A stretch of DNA of 64,000 nt from Marinobacterium nitratireducens (GTDB taxonomy: Bacteria > Pseudomonadota > Gammaproteobacteria > Pseudomonadales > Balneatricaceae): positions 310,001 through 374,000 of the forward strand of contig NZ_BMLT01000005.1 of NCBI RefSeq assembly GCF_014645375.1, in the 5' to 3' direction. The notes beneath the pieces are model-generated. The model was not told where the DNA came from, ran no database searches, and saw nothing but the letters and a program-made list of their open reading frames with translations. Below, one piece after another: positions 39,002-49,618 of the stretch (positions are counted from its first letter, which is position 1; the number at the start of each line of letters is the position of its first letter). The position numbers and the translations under genes are program-made.

Positions 39002-41347
39002 TCAATTGCACTCGCTCCTGCGACAGGGCTCCATCGCGAACGACAGCCAGCGCTGCTGCGCTTCGTCCGCAGGCACCGGCCTGTCGAACAGATAGCCCTG
39101 CGCCACATCGCATCCAAGTTCGAGCAGAAGATCGCGCTGCGCTTCGGTTTCGACACCCTCGGCCACGATACGCAGCCCCAGCGAATGACCCAGCGCGACA
39201 ATCGCGCGGGTGATCTGAACATCGTTGCTATCGCCCGGAATATCGCGCACGAAACTGCGATCGATCTTGAGCTTGCCGAACGGCAGCTGCTTGAGATAGG
39301 CCAGCGAGGAATAGCCGGTACCGAAGTCGTCGATGGACAGCTCGATTCCCTGGGCGAAGATCTCGTCCAGGGCGCTGCGGGCGCGTTCCGGCTGCCCCAT
39401 GACCGCCGTTTCCGTCAGTTCCAGCGACACCCGGCCAGGCGGCAGCCCCGTTTCCTGCAACAGCCTTCGCACCAGCGCCGGCAGATCGTCCTGATCGAGC
39501 TGACGGGGCGAGACGTTGACCGCGATGGTACCGAATTCGAGCCCGGCTTCGTGCCAGGTGCATGCCTGGGCGAAAGCCTCCCGCAGCACCCAGTCCCCCA
39601 GCGGCTTTATCAGCCCGCTCTCTTCCGCCAGCGGGATGAAGGTATCCGGCGCGATCCAGCCCTGCCGCGGATGCTGCCAGCGCAGCAACGCCTCGAAGCC
39701 GACCAGTCGACCGCCTCGCAGATCCACCAGCGGCTGGTAGTGCAACGCCAGCTCCCCGGCCTCCAGCGCCCGGCGCAGGTCCGACTCAAGCCGGACGCGT
39801 TGCTGCGAACGCTCGGTCAGGGCGCTGGCATAGAAGTGGTAGCCCGCGCCCCCGGCTTTCTTGGCTTCGTACATTGCCACATCGCCAAACTGCAGCAGCT
39901 CACCGAAGCTGCGCCCGTCGTCGGGGTAGAGGCTGATGCCGATGCTGGCGTTGACGAACAGTTCCTGGCCCCTGACGTGAAACGGCTGCTCCAGTACGCG
40001 GTTGAGCCTTGCCGCCATCAGCGTCGCGGTATGGATATCCCGCAGCTCCGCCATCAGCACCAGAAATTCGTCGCCGCCCGAACGCGACACCGTATCTTCC
40101 GCGCGCACCACCGACATCAGCCGCTGGGCCACCTGGCACAATAGATCGTCGCCGGCCTGGTGCCCCAGGCTGTCGTTGATATGCTTGAAACGGTCGAGGT
40201 CGAGGCAAAGCACCGCCAGATGCAGGCCTTCCCGGTCGGCGACCGGCATCAGCTGCTCCATCCGCGCGCGCAGCAGCACCCGGTTGGGCAATCCGGTCAG
40301 CGGGTCATGGTGCGCCAGGTGCTCGAGCTCCTGCTCGGTACGCCTGAGCTGGCTGATGTCGGACATCACCGCGATATAGTTGCTGACCCTGCCCTGCTCG
40401 TCCCGAACCGCGTTGAGTGTCAGCAGCTGTGGATAGACCCGGCCATCCTTGGCGCGATTCCAGATCTCGCCGCACCAGCCGCCGGTATCGTTAAGCTCAC
40501 GCCAGAGCTCGCGGTAGAACTCCGGGCCCTGACGACCGGAACGCAGCAGGCGCGGCGTATCACCCAGCACTTCGGCTTCGCTGTACCCGGTGATACGGCT
40601 GAAAGCCGGATTCACCGCAAGGATACGCTGCTCGCCGTCGGTGATCATGAAGCCTTCCTGGGTGCTTTCGAAGATAATGGACGCCTGCCGGAGCTTTTGC
40701 TCGGCCTCCTTGAGCCGGGTGATATCGGTGTGAGTGCCGACAACCCGCAGCGGCTGGCCGTCATCGTCCCAGGCACAGACCATCCCGGAGTCTATAATCC
40801 AGCGATAACTGCCGTCCTTGCACAGCATCCGGTGCTCGTTGCGGTACACCGGCGCATCGCCGCTGAAATGGCTTTGCAGGTCGGCGTAACAGCCTTCGAG
40901 ATCATCGGGATGCACCCGCGACGACCAGTCGTCAAGGCTATTGCCGACGTCGGCATCGTCGTACCCCAGCATTCGCTTCCACTGCGGCGAAAAATAGACC
41001 TTGTCGCTGGATGCGTCCCAGTCCCAGACACCGTGGCCGGCAGCCTCAAGGGCGAAGATCCAGCGCTGCTCACTCTCGCGCAGCGCCTCCTGGTCCTGTT
41101 GCTGCCGCTCCAGCACCCCATTGAGGCGATGCACCTGACGATAGATCAGCAGGTACAGCAGCGCCGCGGTAAACAACACAAAGCCGATGCCCTTGGCGGT
41201 TTCCAGGCGCGCGCGGGTTTCGACATCCGACACCAGTGCATCGAGCACCTGGCCGGACAGCATGATCCAGGCCACCGCCAGAGACAGATAGACCGTCGTG
41301 GCGCGGGCCGCGACCATCCATGCAGCTGGAGAGTTGACTTTTCCCAT
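39002..41347 (-). CDS. Membrane-bound PAS-PAS-GGDEF-EAL cyclic-di-GMP protein
   Basis: A 781-aa inner-membrane protein with two N-terminal transmembrane helices (about 13-35 and 53-73), two PAS domains (about 90-215 and 220-340), a GGDEF domain with intact GGDEF at 424-428 and the RxxD inhibitory site RAED at 415-418, and an EAL domain with EAL at 552-554 and the DDFGTGYSS loop. Both catalytic domains keep their signature residues, so it may both make and break c-di-GMP. ATG 41347 (GGAAG upstream) is preferred to 41380. The PAS domains suggest redox or ligand sensing. Confidence 0.93.
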   Translation of the reverse strand: MGKVNSPAAWMVAARATTVYLSLAVAWIMLSGQVLDALVSDVETRARLETAKGIGFVLFTAALLYLLIYRQVHRLNGVLERQQQDQEALRESEQRWIFALEAAGHGVWDWDASSDKVYFSPQWKRMLGYDDADVGNSLDDWSSRVHPDDLEGCYADLQSHFSGDAPVYRNEHRMLCKDGSYRWIIDSGMVCAWDDDGQPLRVVGTHTDITRLKEAEQKLRQASIIFESTQEGFMITDGEQRILAVNPAFSRITGYSEAEVLGDTPRLLRSGRQGPEFYRELWRELNDTGGWCGEIWNRAKDGRVYPQLLTLNAVRDEQGRVSNYIAVMSDISQLRRTEQELEHLAHHDPLTGLPNRVLLRARMEQLMPVADREGLHLAVLCLDLDRFKHINDSLGHQAGDDLLCQVAQRLMSVVRAEDTVSRSGGDEFLVLMAELRDIHTATLMAARLNRVLEQPFHVRGQELFVNASIGISLYPDDGRSFGELLQFGDVAMYEAKKAGGAGYHFYASALTERSQQRVRLESDLRRALEAGELALHYQPLVDLRGGRLVGFEALLRWQHPRQGWIAPDTFIPLAEESGLIKPLGDWVLREAFAQACTWHEAGLEFGTIAVNVSPRQLDQDDLPALVRRLLQETGLPPGRVSLELTETAVMGQPERARSALDEIFAQGIELSIDDFGTGYSSLAYLKQLPFGKLKIDRSFVRDIPGDSNDVQITRAIVALGHSLGLRIVAEGVETEAQRDLLLELGCDVAQGYLFDRPVPADEAQQRWLSFAMEPCRRSECN

Positions 41348-41441
41348 AGTGCTTCCGTTGACCCCGCCGTCATGTCGCATCGACCGGCAATCGCCGGTTC
41401 GATCCGGCTTCCCTTAACACAGCAGAATACTCTCTGTGACG

Positions 41442-41831
41442 TCAGATGCCAGCGCCGCCGCTTTCGGCAACCACGAAGGCCACGATCATTTGCTGCTCGT
41501 CGCTGTAGGACAGGTGCATGCGCGCGACGCCCAGCTCCCGGGCGCGGGCGTCGGCACCGCCGCTCAGACGCAACTCCGGCTTGCCAAGGCTGTCGTGTCC
41601 GACCTCCAGATGCTGCCAGCTGACACCGCGACCGATGCCGGTGCCCAGCGCCTTGACCGCCGCTTCCTTGGCGGCGAAACGCTTGGCCAGATAGCGCGGC
41701 CGGTCGCGGCTGGCCTCGTATGCGACGAGTTCGGCCGGTGTCAGAATGCGCGCAGCCAGACCGGGAGTGCGGGCCAGCGCCGCCTCGATCCGGGCAATTT
41801 CCAGCAGGTCGGTGCCAATGCCGGCGATCAT
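41442..41831 (-). CDS. acpS: Holo-[acyl-carrier-protein] synthase
   Basis: AcpS transfers 4'-phosphopantetheine from CoA to ACP. The 129-aa protein has the two family motifs [13 protein letters not shown] and [21 protein letters not shown]. Its start overlaps the pdxJ stop by four bases. It is the last gene of the lepA-to-acpS cluster. Confidence 0.97.
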   Translation of the reverse strand: MIAGIGTDLLEIARIEAALARTPGLAARILTPAELVAYEASRDRPRYLAKRFAAKEAAVKALGTGIGRGVSWQHLEVGHDSLGKPELRLSGGADARARELGVARMHLSYSDEQQMIVAFVVAESGGAGI

Positions 41832-42601
41832 CGCCCGAGTGCGTCCCGCTGCGGCTGAACCCGGGCCTGCGCCTCCAGCATCAGCCGGCGCATTTCGGCC
41901 ACCGCTTCCTTGAGACCGACGAACAGTGCCCGCGCGATCAGCCCGTGGCCGATATTGAGCTCGGTGAGATGGGGGATCTCGGCGATCTGCTCGACATTGT
42001 GGTAGTGAAGGCCGTGTCCCGCGTTCACTACCAGACCGCGCTCCCAGGCGTACTGAGCAGCCTCGCGAATGCGCGCCAGCTCCGCCTTCTGCTCGGCGGC
42101 GCCGGTTGCATCCGCGTAGGCGCCTGTATGCAGCTCGATCACCGGAGCGCCGCAGCGCAGGGTGGCATCGATCTGCGCAGGCTCGGGATCGATGAACAGA
42201 GACACCTCGATACCGTCGGCTGCCAGACGCTCGCAGGCGTCCTTGATCTTCGCCTCCTGACCCACGATGTCCAGCCCGCCTTCGGTGGTGAGCTCTTCGC
42301 GCTTTTCAGGCACCAGGCAGCTGTGGGCCGGACGAATCTCGGCGGCGAAGGCCAGCATTTCCTCGGTCACGGCCATTTCCAGGTTCATGCGCGTCTGCAG
42401 CACCTCGCTGAGCAGACGGATATCCCGTTCCTGAATATGGCGCCGGTCCTCGCGCAGGTGCACGGTGATACCGTCGGCACCGGCCTCCTCGGCCAGGATG
42501 GCCGCCTGAACCGGATCGGGATAGCGGGTTCCGCGGGCCTGGCGCAGGGTGGCGATATGATCGATGTTGACCCCCAGCAGCAAGCGGCTCGGTTCAATCA
42601 T
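41828..42601 (-). CDS. pdxJ: Pyridoxine 5'-phosphate synthase
   Basis: PdxJ joins 3-amino-2-oxopropyl phosphate and deoxyxylulose 5-phosphate to give pyridoxine phosphate. The 257-aa protein begins [19 protein letters not shown] and contains [12 protein letters not shown], both invariant in the family. It lies 13 bases after recO and overlaps acpS (ATGA), the standard recO-pdxJ-acpS order. Confidence 0.98.
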   Translation of the reverse strand: MIEPSRLLLGVNIDHIATLRQARGTRYPDPVQAAILAEEAGADGITVHLREDRRHIQERDIRLLSEVLQTRMNLEMAVTEEMLAFAAEIRPAHSCLVPEKREELTTEGGLDIVGQEAKIKDACERLAADGIEVSLFIDPEPAQIDATLRCGAPVIELHTGAYADATGAAEQKAELARIREAAQYAWERGLVVNAGHGLHYHNVEQIAEIPHLTELNIGHGLIARALFVGLKEAVAEMRRLMLEAQARVQPQRDALGR

Positions 42602-42614
42602 GTCTGACTCCTTC

Positions 42615-43340
42615 TTATGAAACGTCTGACGCCGGACCTGGTGCCGGCCTCGTCTTCTGAAAAAGATCCCGGCTGCGCAGTGCCCTGCCCTCGAGCAACC
42701 GGTCTATCAGCAGCCGCATCAGCCGCTTGGCGGCGCGGCGTACGGCGGGATCCCGGTAGTCGTCCTGCGCCACCGCCTGCAGCTGCCAGCCGTGAAAGCA
42801 GCGCGGCGCCGCTCCCGCCGCCACCTGCGATACCGGAACGAGGCAACCGTCCCGATCGAGCAGGTAGACCCGGGACGGCTCGAGCCCGCCGAGGTCCGGC
42901 GCAAAACCGGCTTCGCTGAGCAGCTGGCGCTCGAAGGTGCGCAGGGCGCCTTCGATATCCTCGCCGCTGACCAGCTCGTTGAGTACGTACTGATAATAGA
43001 CATAGAGACGCGGGTGGGGGTCGAGCGGCTGCAGCAGACGCTGCAGCAGTTCGTTGACATAGAGCCCGCAGAGCAGCGCCCGCCCGGTAAGAAACAGCGG
43101 CGGCGCCACGGGCTCCGCCAGACTCAGGGTCTTGAGTTCCTGCCGTCCCTGCCAGCTCAGCTGCAAGGGTACGAACGGCTGCATGGCGGCGCGCAGCCGG
43201 GAGCCCGGCCGGCGCGCGCCCCGCACCACCAGACTGACCTTGCCGTATTCGAGGGTGAAGCAGTCCGTCAGCAGACTGGTGTCACGATAGGGGCGCGCGT
43301 GCAGCACATAGGCGGCCTGTCCGTCCAGGCGAAAGTCCAT
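42615..43340 (-). CDS. recO: DNA repair protein RecO
   Basis: RecO loads RecA with RecR on SSB-coated DNA in RecF-pathway repair. The 241-aa protein has the N-terminal OB fold ([39 protein letters not shown]) and the helical C-terminal domain ([24 protein letters not shown]). It lies 56 bases after era in the usual rnc-era-recO-pdxJ cluster. Confidence 0.96.
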   Translation of the reverse strand: MDFRLDGQAAYVLHARPYRDTSLLTDCFTLEYGKVSLVVRGARRPGSRLRAAMQPFVPLQLSWQGRQELKTLSLAEPVAPPLFLTGRALLCGLYVNELLQRLLQPLDPHPRLYVYYQYVLNELVSGEDIEGALRTFERQLLSEAGFAPDLGGLEPSRVYLLDRDGCLVPVSQVAAGAAPRCFHGWQLQAVAQDDYRDPAVRRAAKRLMRLLIDRLLEGRALRSRDLFQKTRPAPGPASDVS

Positions 43341-43396
43341 GGGCCCCTCTCAGTGCAGGTGGAGCCGTGCAGAAGCCGCGAAGCCTGCCACGCCCG

Positions 43397-44335
43397 TCAC
43401 TGCGGATCGTCATAGCCGAGACTGCGCAGGGCGCGGTCGTCGTCGGCCCAGCCCTTGCGCACCTTGACCCAGAGATTGAGCATGACCTTGCAGTCGAACA
43501 TCCGCTCCATCTCCAGTCGCGCGTCGCGCCCGATGGTCTTGAGCCGGGCGCCCTTGTCGCCGATCACGATACGTTTCTGCCCTTCGCGCTCCACCAGAAT
43601 CAGCGCGCTGATCGTCAGCAGACCGTCTTCGTGCATCACGAATTCCTCGATCTCGACGGTGGTGCCGTAGGGAATCTCGTCGCCGAGGTTGCGCATCAGC
43701 TTTTCCCGTACCAGCTCTGCGGCGACGAAACGGGAACTGCGGTCGGTGATCTGGTCTTCCGGATAGAAATGCATGCCGGGGGGCATTTTCTCGGCAACGA
43801 TTTCCTCGAGCCGGTCGACGTTGTGCCCGCTCTTGGCCGACAGCGGCACGATCTCGGCGAACTCCAGTTTGGCGGTGAGCGCCTCGAGATGCGGCAGCAG
43901 CTCGGCCTTGTCCTTGAGCTGGTCGACCTTGTTCACCGCCAGCACCACCGGGCAGCGGACGCGGGCGACTTTTTTCAGTACCAGCTCGTCCTCGTCGGTC
44001 CAGGCGGTACGGTCGACCAGGAACACCACCAGATCGACGTCCCGCAGCGCATCCGAGGCGGCCTTGTTCATGTAGCGGTTGAGCGCCTTGCCCTGCTCCC
44101 TGTGCAGCCCCGGCGTATCGACGTAAACCACCTGCAGGTCGCCCTCGGTCTTGATGCCGAGAATCTGGTGGCGCGTGGTCTGCGGCTTGCGCGAGGTGAT
44201 GCTGAGCTTCTGGCCCAGAATGCGGTTGAGCAGCGTCGATTTGCCGACATTCGGGCGTCCGACGATGGCAACGTAGCCGCAATGCTCGCTGCCCTCGTAC
44301 TGCGGCATTTCCGGCAGTTCGAATTCATCGCTCAT
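43397..44335 (-). CDS. era: GTPase Era
   Basis: Era is an essential GTPase of 30S ribosome maturation. The 312-aa protein has G1 GRPNVGKS at 26-33, the G3 segment DTPGLH and G4 NKVD, and a C-terminal KH domain with [19 protein letters not shown]. The ATG at 44335 overlaps the rnc stop (ATGA), implying coupling. The frame is open further upstream through rnc, but only this start gives the family N-terminus. Confidence 0.98.
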   Translation of the reverse strand: MSDEFELPEMPQYEGSEHCGYVAIVGRPNVGKSTLLNRILGQKLSITSRKPQTTRHQILGIKTEGDLQVVYVDTPGLHREQGKALNRYMNKAASDALRDVDLVVFLVDRTAWTDEDELVLKKVARVRCPVVLAVNKVDQLKDKAELLPHLEALTAKLEFAEIVPLSAKSGHNVDRLEEIVAEKMPPGMHFYPEDQITDRSSRFVAAELVREKLMRNLGDEIPYGTTVEIEEFVMHEDGLLTISALILVEREGQKRIVIGDKGARLKTIGRDARLEMERMFDCKVMLNLWVKVRKGWADDDRALRSLGYDDPQ

Positions 44336-45018
44336 GACGCCGACTCCTGCTGCAACGCGGCCAGCGCCTGGCGGGCCGCCTCCTGCTCCGCCTGACGCCG
44401 GCTGCTGCCGACTCCCTCGGTGGCCTGGCCGAGTCCCTCGACATGGCAACGGATATGAAAGGTCTGCGAATGCGCCTCGCCCTCGACCCCGACCAGATCG
44501 TACTGCGGCAGCGCCAGCCGGCGCGCCTGCAGGTGCTCCTGCAGACGGGTCTTGGCATCTTTGAGGGTCTCGTTGAGGTCGAGCTCGTCGAGACGCTCCC
44601 GGAACCAGCGCAGAATAAAGCCGCGGCAGCACTCGAGGTCGCTGTCGAGATAGATAGCGCCCATCACGGCTTCGGTGGCGTCGGCAAGGATGGAGTCGCG
44701 ACGGTAGCCGCCGCTCTTGAGCTCACCCGATCCCAGGCGCAGGTAATCGCCGAGATTGAGCTCGCGGGCGATCTCGGCCAGGGTTTCACCCTTGACCAGG
44801 CGGGCCCGCAGGCGACTCAGCTGACCTTCGCGCGCCTGGGGAAAGCGCGCGTAAAGCGCATCGGCGATAACGAAATTGACGATGGAGTCGCCAAGGAACT
44901 CGAGACGCTCGTTGTTGCGCTTGCCGCAGCTGCGATGGGTCAGGGCAAGCTCCAGCAGCGCAGGATCCTGGAATTCGTAGCCGATACGCCGGCTCAGTTC
45001 AGCGGTGGGTTTGATCAA
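44332..45018 (-). CDS. rnc: Ribonuclease III
   Basis: RNase III cleaves double-stranded RNA in rRNA processing and regulation. The 228-aa protein has the signature NERLEFLGD at 36-44 and a C-terminal dsRNA-binding domain ending in [16 protein letters not shown]. The start is a TTG that overlaps the stop of the DUF4845 gene (TTGA); no ribosome site is visible, so translation probably depends on coupling to the gene before. Low initiation could help keep RNase III levels down. Confidence 0.96.
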   Translation of the reverse strand: MIKPTAELSRRIGYEFQDPALLELALTHRSCGKRNNERLEFLGDSIVNFVIADALYARFPQAREGQLSRLRARLVKGETLAEIARELNLGDYLRLGSGELKSGGYRRDSILADATEAVMGAIYLDSDLECCRGFILRWFRERLDELDLNETLKDAKTRLQEHLQARRLALPQYDLVGVEGEAHSQTFHIRCHVEGLGQATEGVGSSRRQAEQEAARQALAALQQESAS

Positions 45019-45395
45019 GGTTTGGTAACTTCGTAATGCTCTTGGAATTTGACCACGGCGTCGACGTTGTAAAACATCGGCACCCGCTCTTCATAGGCCA
45101 GGTCGAAATGAATGACCCCGTCGATATTCTCGATCTTCAGGTAATCCTCGGTCGACAGGTCTTCACGCACCTGGTTTATCACCGCTCGATCATAGATCGT
45201 GCGCCGAATCGACCTGAACTCCTTGCTGACCTGATCCCGGTCGTGCACGACGTTTTCGAGAATCGACTTGAAGGTCGCGTGATCCTTGTATGGCGTGAAC
45301 AGCTTGAAGCCGACGGCGAAAAAGATTCCCGCGACGATCAGCACCACCATTATCGAAAAAAATGAAGCGCCCCGTTCCCTCTTGAGTACCGCCAT
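45015..45395 (-). CDS. DUF4845 family membrane protein
   Basis: A 126-aa protein with one N-terminal transmembrane helix (about residues 10-32) and a short extracytoplasmic domain with [15 protein letters not shown] and [24 protein letters not shown]. This family sits between lepB and rnc in many gammaproteobacteria. The N-terminus [15 protein letters not shown] resembles a class III pilin-like signal with the GxSFF pattern, so it may be pilin-like. ATG 45395 has AGGGGA; a TTG at 45401 is less likely. Function unknown. Confidence 0.88.
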   Translation of the reverse strand: MAVLKRERGASFFSIMVVLIVAGIFFAVGFKLFTPYKDHATFKSILENVVHDRDQVSKEFRSIRRTIYDRAVINQVREDLSTEDYLKIENIDGVIHFDLAYEERVPMFYNVDAVVKFQEHYEVTKP

Positions 45396-45408
45396 TTTCA
45401 ATCCCCTG

Positions 45409-46221
45409 TTAGTCGATCAGGCGCACGTCACCGAAGCTCGGCAGGCTGAAGAAGGTTTCCCAGTGCATCCACACGGCGAAAGCCTTGCCCACCAGCAGCT
45501 CATCCGGCACGAATCCCCAGTAACGGCTGTCATTGCTGTTGTCGCGATTGTCGCCCATCACGAAGTACTGTCCGTCGGGCACCACCCACTCCCCGACGAT
45601 CCCCGGGTTGGCTACATCATGGTAGACCTGGTGCTGAACCCCGTCCAGATTCTCCACCAGCAGCAACTGCCGGGGACTGGTCGGCGGCAGCTGCGCCAGC
45701 AGCTCCTGCGGCTGGGGCTTGCCGTTGATGAACAGCATCTTGTTCTGGTAGCGGATGCGGTCGCCCGGCACCCCGACCACGCGCTTGATGTAGTTGACCG
45801 ACGGGTCCTTGGGATACTTGAAAACGACGACGTCGCCGGCCTTGGGATCGCTGACCGGCACGATCTTGGAGTTGAGCACCGGCAGGCGCAGGCCGTAATG
45901 GAACTTGTTGACCAGAATGAAATCGCCGATTTTCAGCGTCGGCAACATGGAGCCGGACGGAATCTGAAACGGCTCCACCAGGAAGGAGCGCAGCAGCAGC
46001 ACCAGCAGCAGCACCGGAAACAGCGAGCGCGACAGATCCACCCAGCCGGGCACCCGGTTGAGCTGAACCATCGTGTCTTCCGGTATGCCCGCGGCGAACT
46101 GGGCTCCGGCCTGGCGGATGCGCTCCTGTCGCGCCGGCGCCAGCCAGAAGCGGTCGGTGATCCAGCCAACCGCCGTCAGCAGGGTTGCGACAACCAGCAC
46201 CAGTGCAAAATCGAAATTCAT
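45409..46221 (-). CDS. lepB: Signal peptidase I
   Basis: LepB cleaves Sec and Tat signal peptides on the outer face of the inner membrane. The 270-aa protein has two N-terminal transmembrane helices (about 4-22 and 64-80), catalytic Ser91 in IPSGSM and Lys146 in NYIKRVVG, plus the GDNRDNSNDSRYWG box. It follows lepA by nine bases. Confidence 0.98.
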   Translation of the reverse strand: MNFDFALVLVVATLLTAVGWITDRFWLAPARQERIRQAGAQFAAGIPEDTMVQLNRVPGWVDLSRSLFPVLLLVLLLRSFLVEPFQIPSGSMLPTLKIGDFILVNKFHYGLRLPVLNSKIVPVSDPKAGDVVVFKYPKDPSVNYIKRVVGVPGDRIRYQNKMLFINGKPQPQELLAQLPPTSPRQLLLVENLDGVQHQVYHDVANPGIVGEWVVPDGQYFVMGDNRDNSNDSRYWGFVPDELLVGKAFAVWMHWETFFSLPSFGDVRLID

Positions 46222-46230
46222 CCTTAGTCC

Positions 46231-48030
46231 TTAACTGTCCACCTTGAGTACGGCGAGGAATGCATCCTGCGGGATTTCGACCCGGCCCACCTGCTTCATC
46301 CGCTTCTTGCCTTCTTTCTGCTTGGCCAGAAGCTTTTTCTTGCGGCTGACGTCGCCGCCGTAACACTTGGCAAGGACGTTCTTGCGCAACGCCTTGACCG
46401 TGGTACGGGCGATGACCTTGCCCCCCAGCGCTGCCTGAATGGCAACATCGAACATCTGCCGGGGAATCAGCTCCTTCATCTTTTCGCACAGCTGGCGGCC
46501 GCGGTACTGGGCGTTGTCCTTGTGCAGGATAACCGCCAGGGCGTCGACCTTCTCGCCGTTGATCAGAATGTCCATGCGCACCAGCCTGGCGGCCTCGAAG
46601 CGCACGAAATTGTACTCCAGCGAGGCGTAGCCGCGGCTGACCGATTTCAGGCGGTCGAAGAAATCCAGCACCACTTCGGCCATCGGCAGCTCGTACTTGA
46701 GCTGCACCTGGCGGCCGACATAGTGCATGTTGATCTGGTTGCCGCGCTTCTCGACGCAGAGCCCGATGACCTGGCCGACATACTCCTGGGGCACCAGGAT
46801 GTTGGCCTCGACGATGGGTTCGCGCATCTCGCGAATCGACCCGGGATCCGGCAGTTTCGACGGGCTGTCGATATGGATGACCTCGCCGCTGTTGAGCTCG
46901 AGTTCGTACACCACCGTCGGCGCGGTGGTCACCAGGTCGAGATCGTATTCCCGCTCGAGACGCTCCTGGATGATTTCCATGTGCAGCATGCCGAGGAAGC
47001 CGCAGCGGAAACCGAAGCCGAGGGCGTCGGAGGTCTCGGGCTCGAAGAACAGCGAGGCATCGTTGAGGGTAAGCTTGTCCAGCGCTTCGCGGAAGTCCTC
47101 GTAGTCGTCCGCATCGGTCGGGAACAGGCCGGCGTAGACCTGCGGCTGCACCTTCTGGAAACCCGGCAGGCTCGGTACGTCCGGTGTCTTCGCCAGCGTC
47201 AGGGTATCGCCGACGGGTGCACCGTGGATATCCTTGATGCCGGCGATGACGTAGCCCACCTCGCCCGCCTTGAGCTCGCCGGTCGCGGTCTGCTTGGGCG
47301 TGAAGATGCCCACCTGGTCGACCGGATAGGACAGACCGGTCGACTTGACCAGCACCCTGTCTTTCCTGCGCAGCACCCCGTGCTTGACCCGCACCAGCGA
47401 CACCACCCCCTGGTACTTGTCGAACCAGGAGTCGATGATCAGCGCCTGCAGCGGTCCCTCGACGTTGCCTTCCGGCGCCGGGATCTTCTCGATCAGCGCC
47501 TCCAGTACATCCTCGACACCCAGGCCGCTCTTGGCCGAACAGGGCACGGCGCCGTCCGCCTCGATGCCGATGACTTCCTCGATCTCCTGGCGGACCCGCT
47601 CGGGCTCCGCCTGCGGCAGATCCATCTTGTTGAGGATCGGCAATACCTCGAGCCCTTGCTCGAGTGCGGTGTAGCAGTTGGCGACGGACTGCGCCTCGAC
47701 CCCCTGGGCGGCATCGACGACGAGCAGCGCACCCTCGCAGGCCGCCAGCGACCGCGACACCTCATAGGAGAAGTCCACGTGTCCCGGAGTATCGATAAAA
47801 TTCAGCTGATAGGTCTTGCCGTCGCGTGCGCTGTAATTCAGCGTGACGCTCTGCGCCTTGATGGTAATACCCCGTTCGCGCTCCAGATCCATGGAGTCGA
47901 GGACCTGCTCCGCCATTTCCCGTTCGGTCAGACCGCCACAGGTCTGAATGAAGCGGTCGGCAAGTGTGGACTTGCCATGGTCAATGTGGGCGATAATGGA
48001 AAAGTTGCGAATATGATCGAGGTTACTCAC
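46231..48030 (-). CDS. lepA: Elongation factor 4 (LepA)
   Basis: LepA is a ribosomal GTPase related to EF-G that helps translation under ionic stress and in initiation. The 599-aa length is exactly that of the family. G1 AHIDHGKS is at 14-21, followed by DTPGHVDF and NKMDLP. A GTG at 48030 gives the family N-terminus [10 protein letters not shown]; the frame is open upstream but no earlier start fits. The C-terminal domain unique to LepA is complete ([16 protein letters not shown]). Confidence 0.97.
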   Translation of the reverse strand: MSNLDHIRNFSIIAHIDHGKSTLADRFIQTCGGLTEREMAEQVLDSMDLERERGITIKAQSVTLNYSARDGKTYQLNFIDTPGHVDFSYEVSRSLAACEGALLVVDAAQGVEAQSVANCYTALEQGLEVLPILNKMDLPQAEPERVRQEIEEVIGIEADGAVPCSAKSGLGVEDVLEALIEKIPAPEGNVEGPLQALIIDSWFDKYQGVVSLVRVKHGVLRRKDRVLVKSTGLSYPVDQVGIFTPKQTATGELKAGEVGYVIAGIKDIHGAPVGDTLTLAKTPDVPSLPGFQKVQPQVYAGLFPTDADDYEDFREALDKLTLNDASLFFEPETSDALGFGFRCGFLGMLHMEIIQERLEREYDLDLVTTAPTVVYELELNSGEVIHIDSPSKLPDPGSIREMREPIVEANILVPQEYVGQVIGLCVEKRGNQINMHYVGRQVQLKYELPMAEVVLDFFDRLKSVSRGYASLEYNFVRFEAARLVRMDILINGEKVDALAVILHKDNAQYRGRQLCEKMKELIPRQMFDVAIQAALGGKVIARTTVKALRKNVLAKCYGGDVSRKKKLLAKQKEGKKRMKQVGRVEIPQDAFLAVLKVDS

Positions 48031-48160
48031 GTTGGCAATACTCGGGATCTCTTGATCCTGGATAGAGGGTGGCCGTTCAAAGCGACGCAGTTTACCGCAT
48101 TTGCCGGGCATCGGCTATCGGGCCGCGGTCAACGGGCACAGGGGGCAGGCGGGCTCGGAG

Positions 48161-48188
48161 CGAAGGGGCTGCCAACGCAGCCCCTTCG
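48161..48188 (-). terminator. Strong hairpin after mucD
   Basis: CGAAGGGGCTG and CAGCCCCTTCG form a perfect 11-bp stem with a 6-base loop, starting seven bases after the mucD stop. No T run follows on the minus strand, so it may stabilise the mRNA end or work with Rho rather than act as an intrinsic terminator. Confidence 0.55.
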
Positions 48189-48195
48189 GGTCCGG

Positions 48196-49593
48196 TCAGT
48201 CGAGCTTCAGGGGTATGAACATCGGACTGCCGCGACGAACGATGCGCAGCGGCACAGGCCGGTCGGCCGGCAAGGCCTCCACGCTTTGCTCGAACTGTTC
48301 GACGTTTTCGACCACCTGGCCGTTCACCATGGTGATAACGTCGCCCACGACGAGCCCCGCCTCGGCACCCGGGCCGGGCTCGACGCTTTCGATCACCACG
48401 CCCGAGCGCAGGTTCCATTTGCTACGGCGCTCCTCGTCGAGCGCCGCCACCTGCAGCTTGAGGCGGTTGCTCTGCGGCGCGCTCTGGTCGGACGATCCCG
48501 CCAGCAGCTCCCGCTCCTCGGGCAGCGTGCCGATCGTCACCTTCACGCGTTCGTGCTCGCCGCCACGAAAGATATCGACCATCACCGACTCGCCCGGCTT
48601 GATGCGCCCGACCTGCGGCGGCAGATCGGATGACAGGTCGATCGGTTTGCCGTCGAAGCGATAGATCACATCCCCTTCCCTGAAGCCGGCCGACTCGGCC
48701 GGGCTGCCCGGCAGCACCTTGGCGATCAGCGCACCGGCGGGTTTGTCGAGACCGAAGGATTCCGCCAGCTCGCGGCTGACCTCCTGAATGATCACCCCCA
48801 GCCAGCCACGGGTGACATGCCCCTGGGTGCGCAGCTGATCGGCGACATCGATGGCAACATCGATCGGAATGGCGAACGACAGTCCCATAAAGCCGCCCGA
48901 GCGGGTGTAGATCTGCGAATTGATCCCGACCACTTCACCGTCGAGATTGAACAGCGGACCTCCGGAGTTGCCGGGATTGATGGCCACATCCGTCTGGATG
49001 AAGGGCACATAGGTCTCGTTCGCCAGCGCCCGTTCGGTGGCGCTGACGATGCCGGCGGTCACGCTGTGATCGAAGCCGAATGGCGAACCGATGGCGAGCA
49101 CCCATTCGCCGACTTCCAGCTTATCCGACGCTCCCAGCCTGACTGCCGGCAGCCCCGAGGCCTCGATTTTCAGCACCGCGACGTCCGAGCGCTCGTCCGA
49201 ACCGATCACCTCGGCCTCGAGTTCGCGACGGTCGTTGAGACGCACCAGCACCTTGCTGGCGCCGCTGACGACATGGTGATTGGTGAGGATGTAGCCGTCT
49301 TCACTGATGATAAAACCGGACCCGAGCGAGCGCGGCGCGGGCCTGGCGCGCTCACCGAGCTCGGGCAGCTGACGAAAGAAGTGCTTGAACATTTCCGGCA
49401 GCTGATCGGCGCCGGGACCCTCGAAGGGATCGAACGAATAAACTTCTTCGCCCCGCTCTTTCGGCACGGTGCTGATATTCACCACCGCCGGCGCGGTTTC
49501 CTTCACCAGAGACTTGAAGTCGGGCAACTGCGCCGAGGCCGGAAGCCAGACCAGACACAGCAGCAAACCCAGCACCATTCTGACAGACTGCAT
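48196..49593 (-). CDS. mucD: Periplasmic serine endoprotease MucD/DegP-like
   Basis: MucD is the HtrA-family protease and chaperone of the envelope-stress operon. The 465-aa precursor has a Sec signal peptide of about 21 residues. The catalytic triad is His107 (TNHHVV), Asp137 (SDVAV) and Ser210 (GNSGGPL). Two PDZ domains follow (about 255-345 and 370-460), as in DegP/DegQ. It lies 133 bases after rseC; that gap contains a MITE-like element. Confidence 0.96.
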   Translation of the reverse strand: MQSVRMVLGLLLCLVWLPASAQLPDFKSLVKETAPAVVNISTVPKERGEEVYSFDPFEGPGADQLPEMFKHFFRQLPELGERARPAPRSLGSGFIISEDGYILTNHHVVSGASKVLVRLNDRRELEAEVIGSDERSDVAVLKIEASGLPAVRLGASDKLEVGEWVLAIGSPFGFDHSVTAGIVSATERALANETYVPFIQTDVAINPGNSGGPLFNLDGEVVGINSQIYTRSGGFMGLSFAIPIDVAIDVADQLRTQGHVTRGWLGVIIQEVSRELAESFGLDKPAGALIAKVLPGSPAESAGFREGDVIYRFDGKPIDLSSDLPPQVGRIKPGESVMVDIFRGGEHERVKVTIGTLPEERELLAGSSDQSAPQSNRLKLQVAALDEERRSKWNLRSGVVIESVEPGPGAEAGLVVGDVITMVNGQVVENVEQFEQSVEALPADRPVPLRIVRRGSPMFIPLKLD

Positions 49594-49618
49594 GAATTCC
49601 TACCTTATGATGATTGGT

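Noticed and set aside
48161-48188. Intrinsic terminator of mucD
   Set aside because: The stem is strong but lacks a T run on the minus strand, so it is listed only as a hairpin with moderate confidence rather than as a proven terminator.
46522-48633. A 703-codon open frame opposite lepA and mucD
   Set aside because: Crosses two real genes on the other strand and has shadow-type composition.
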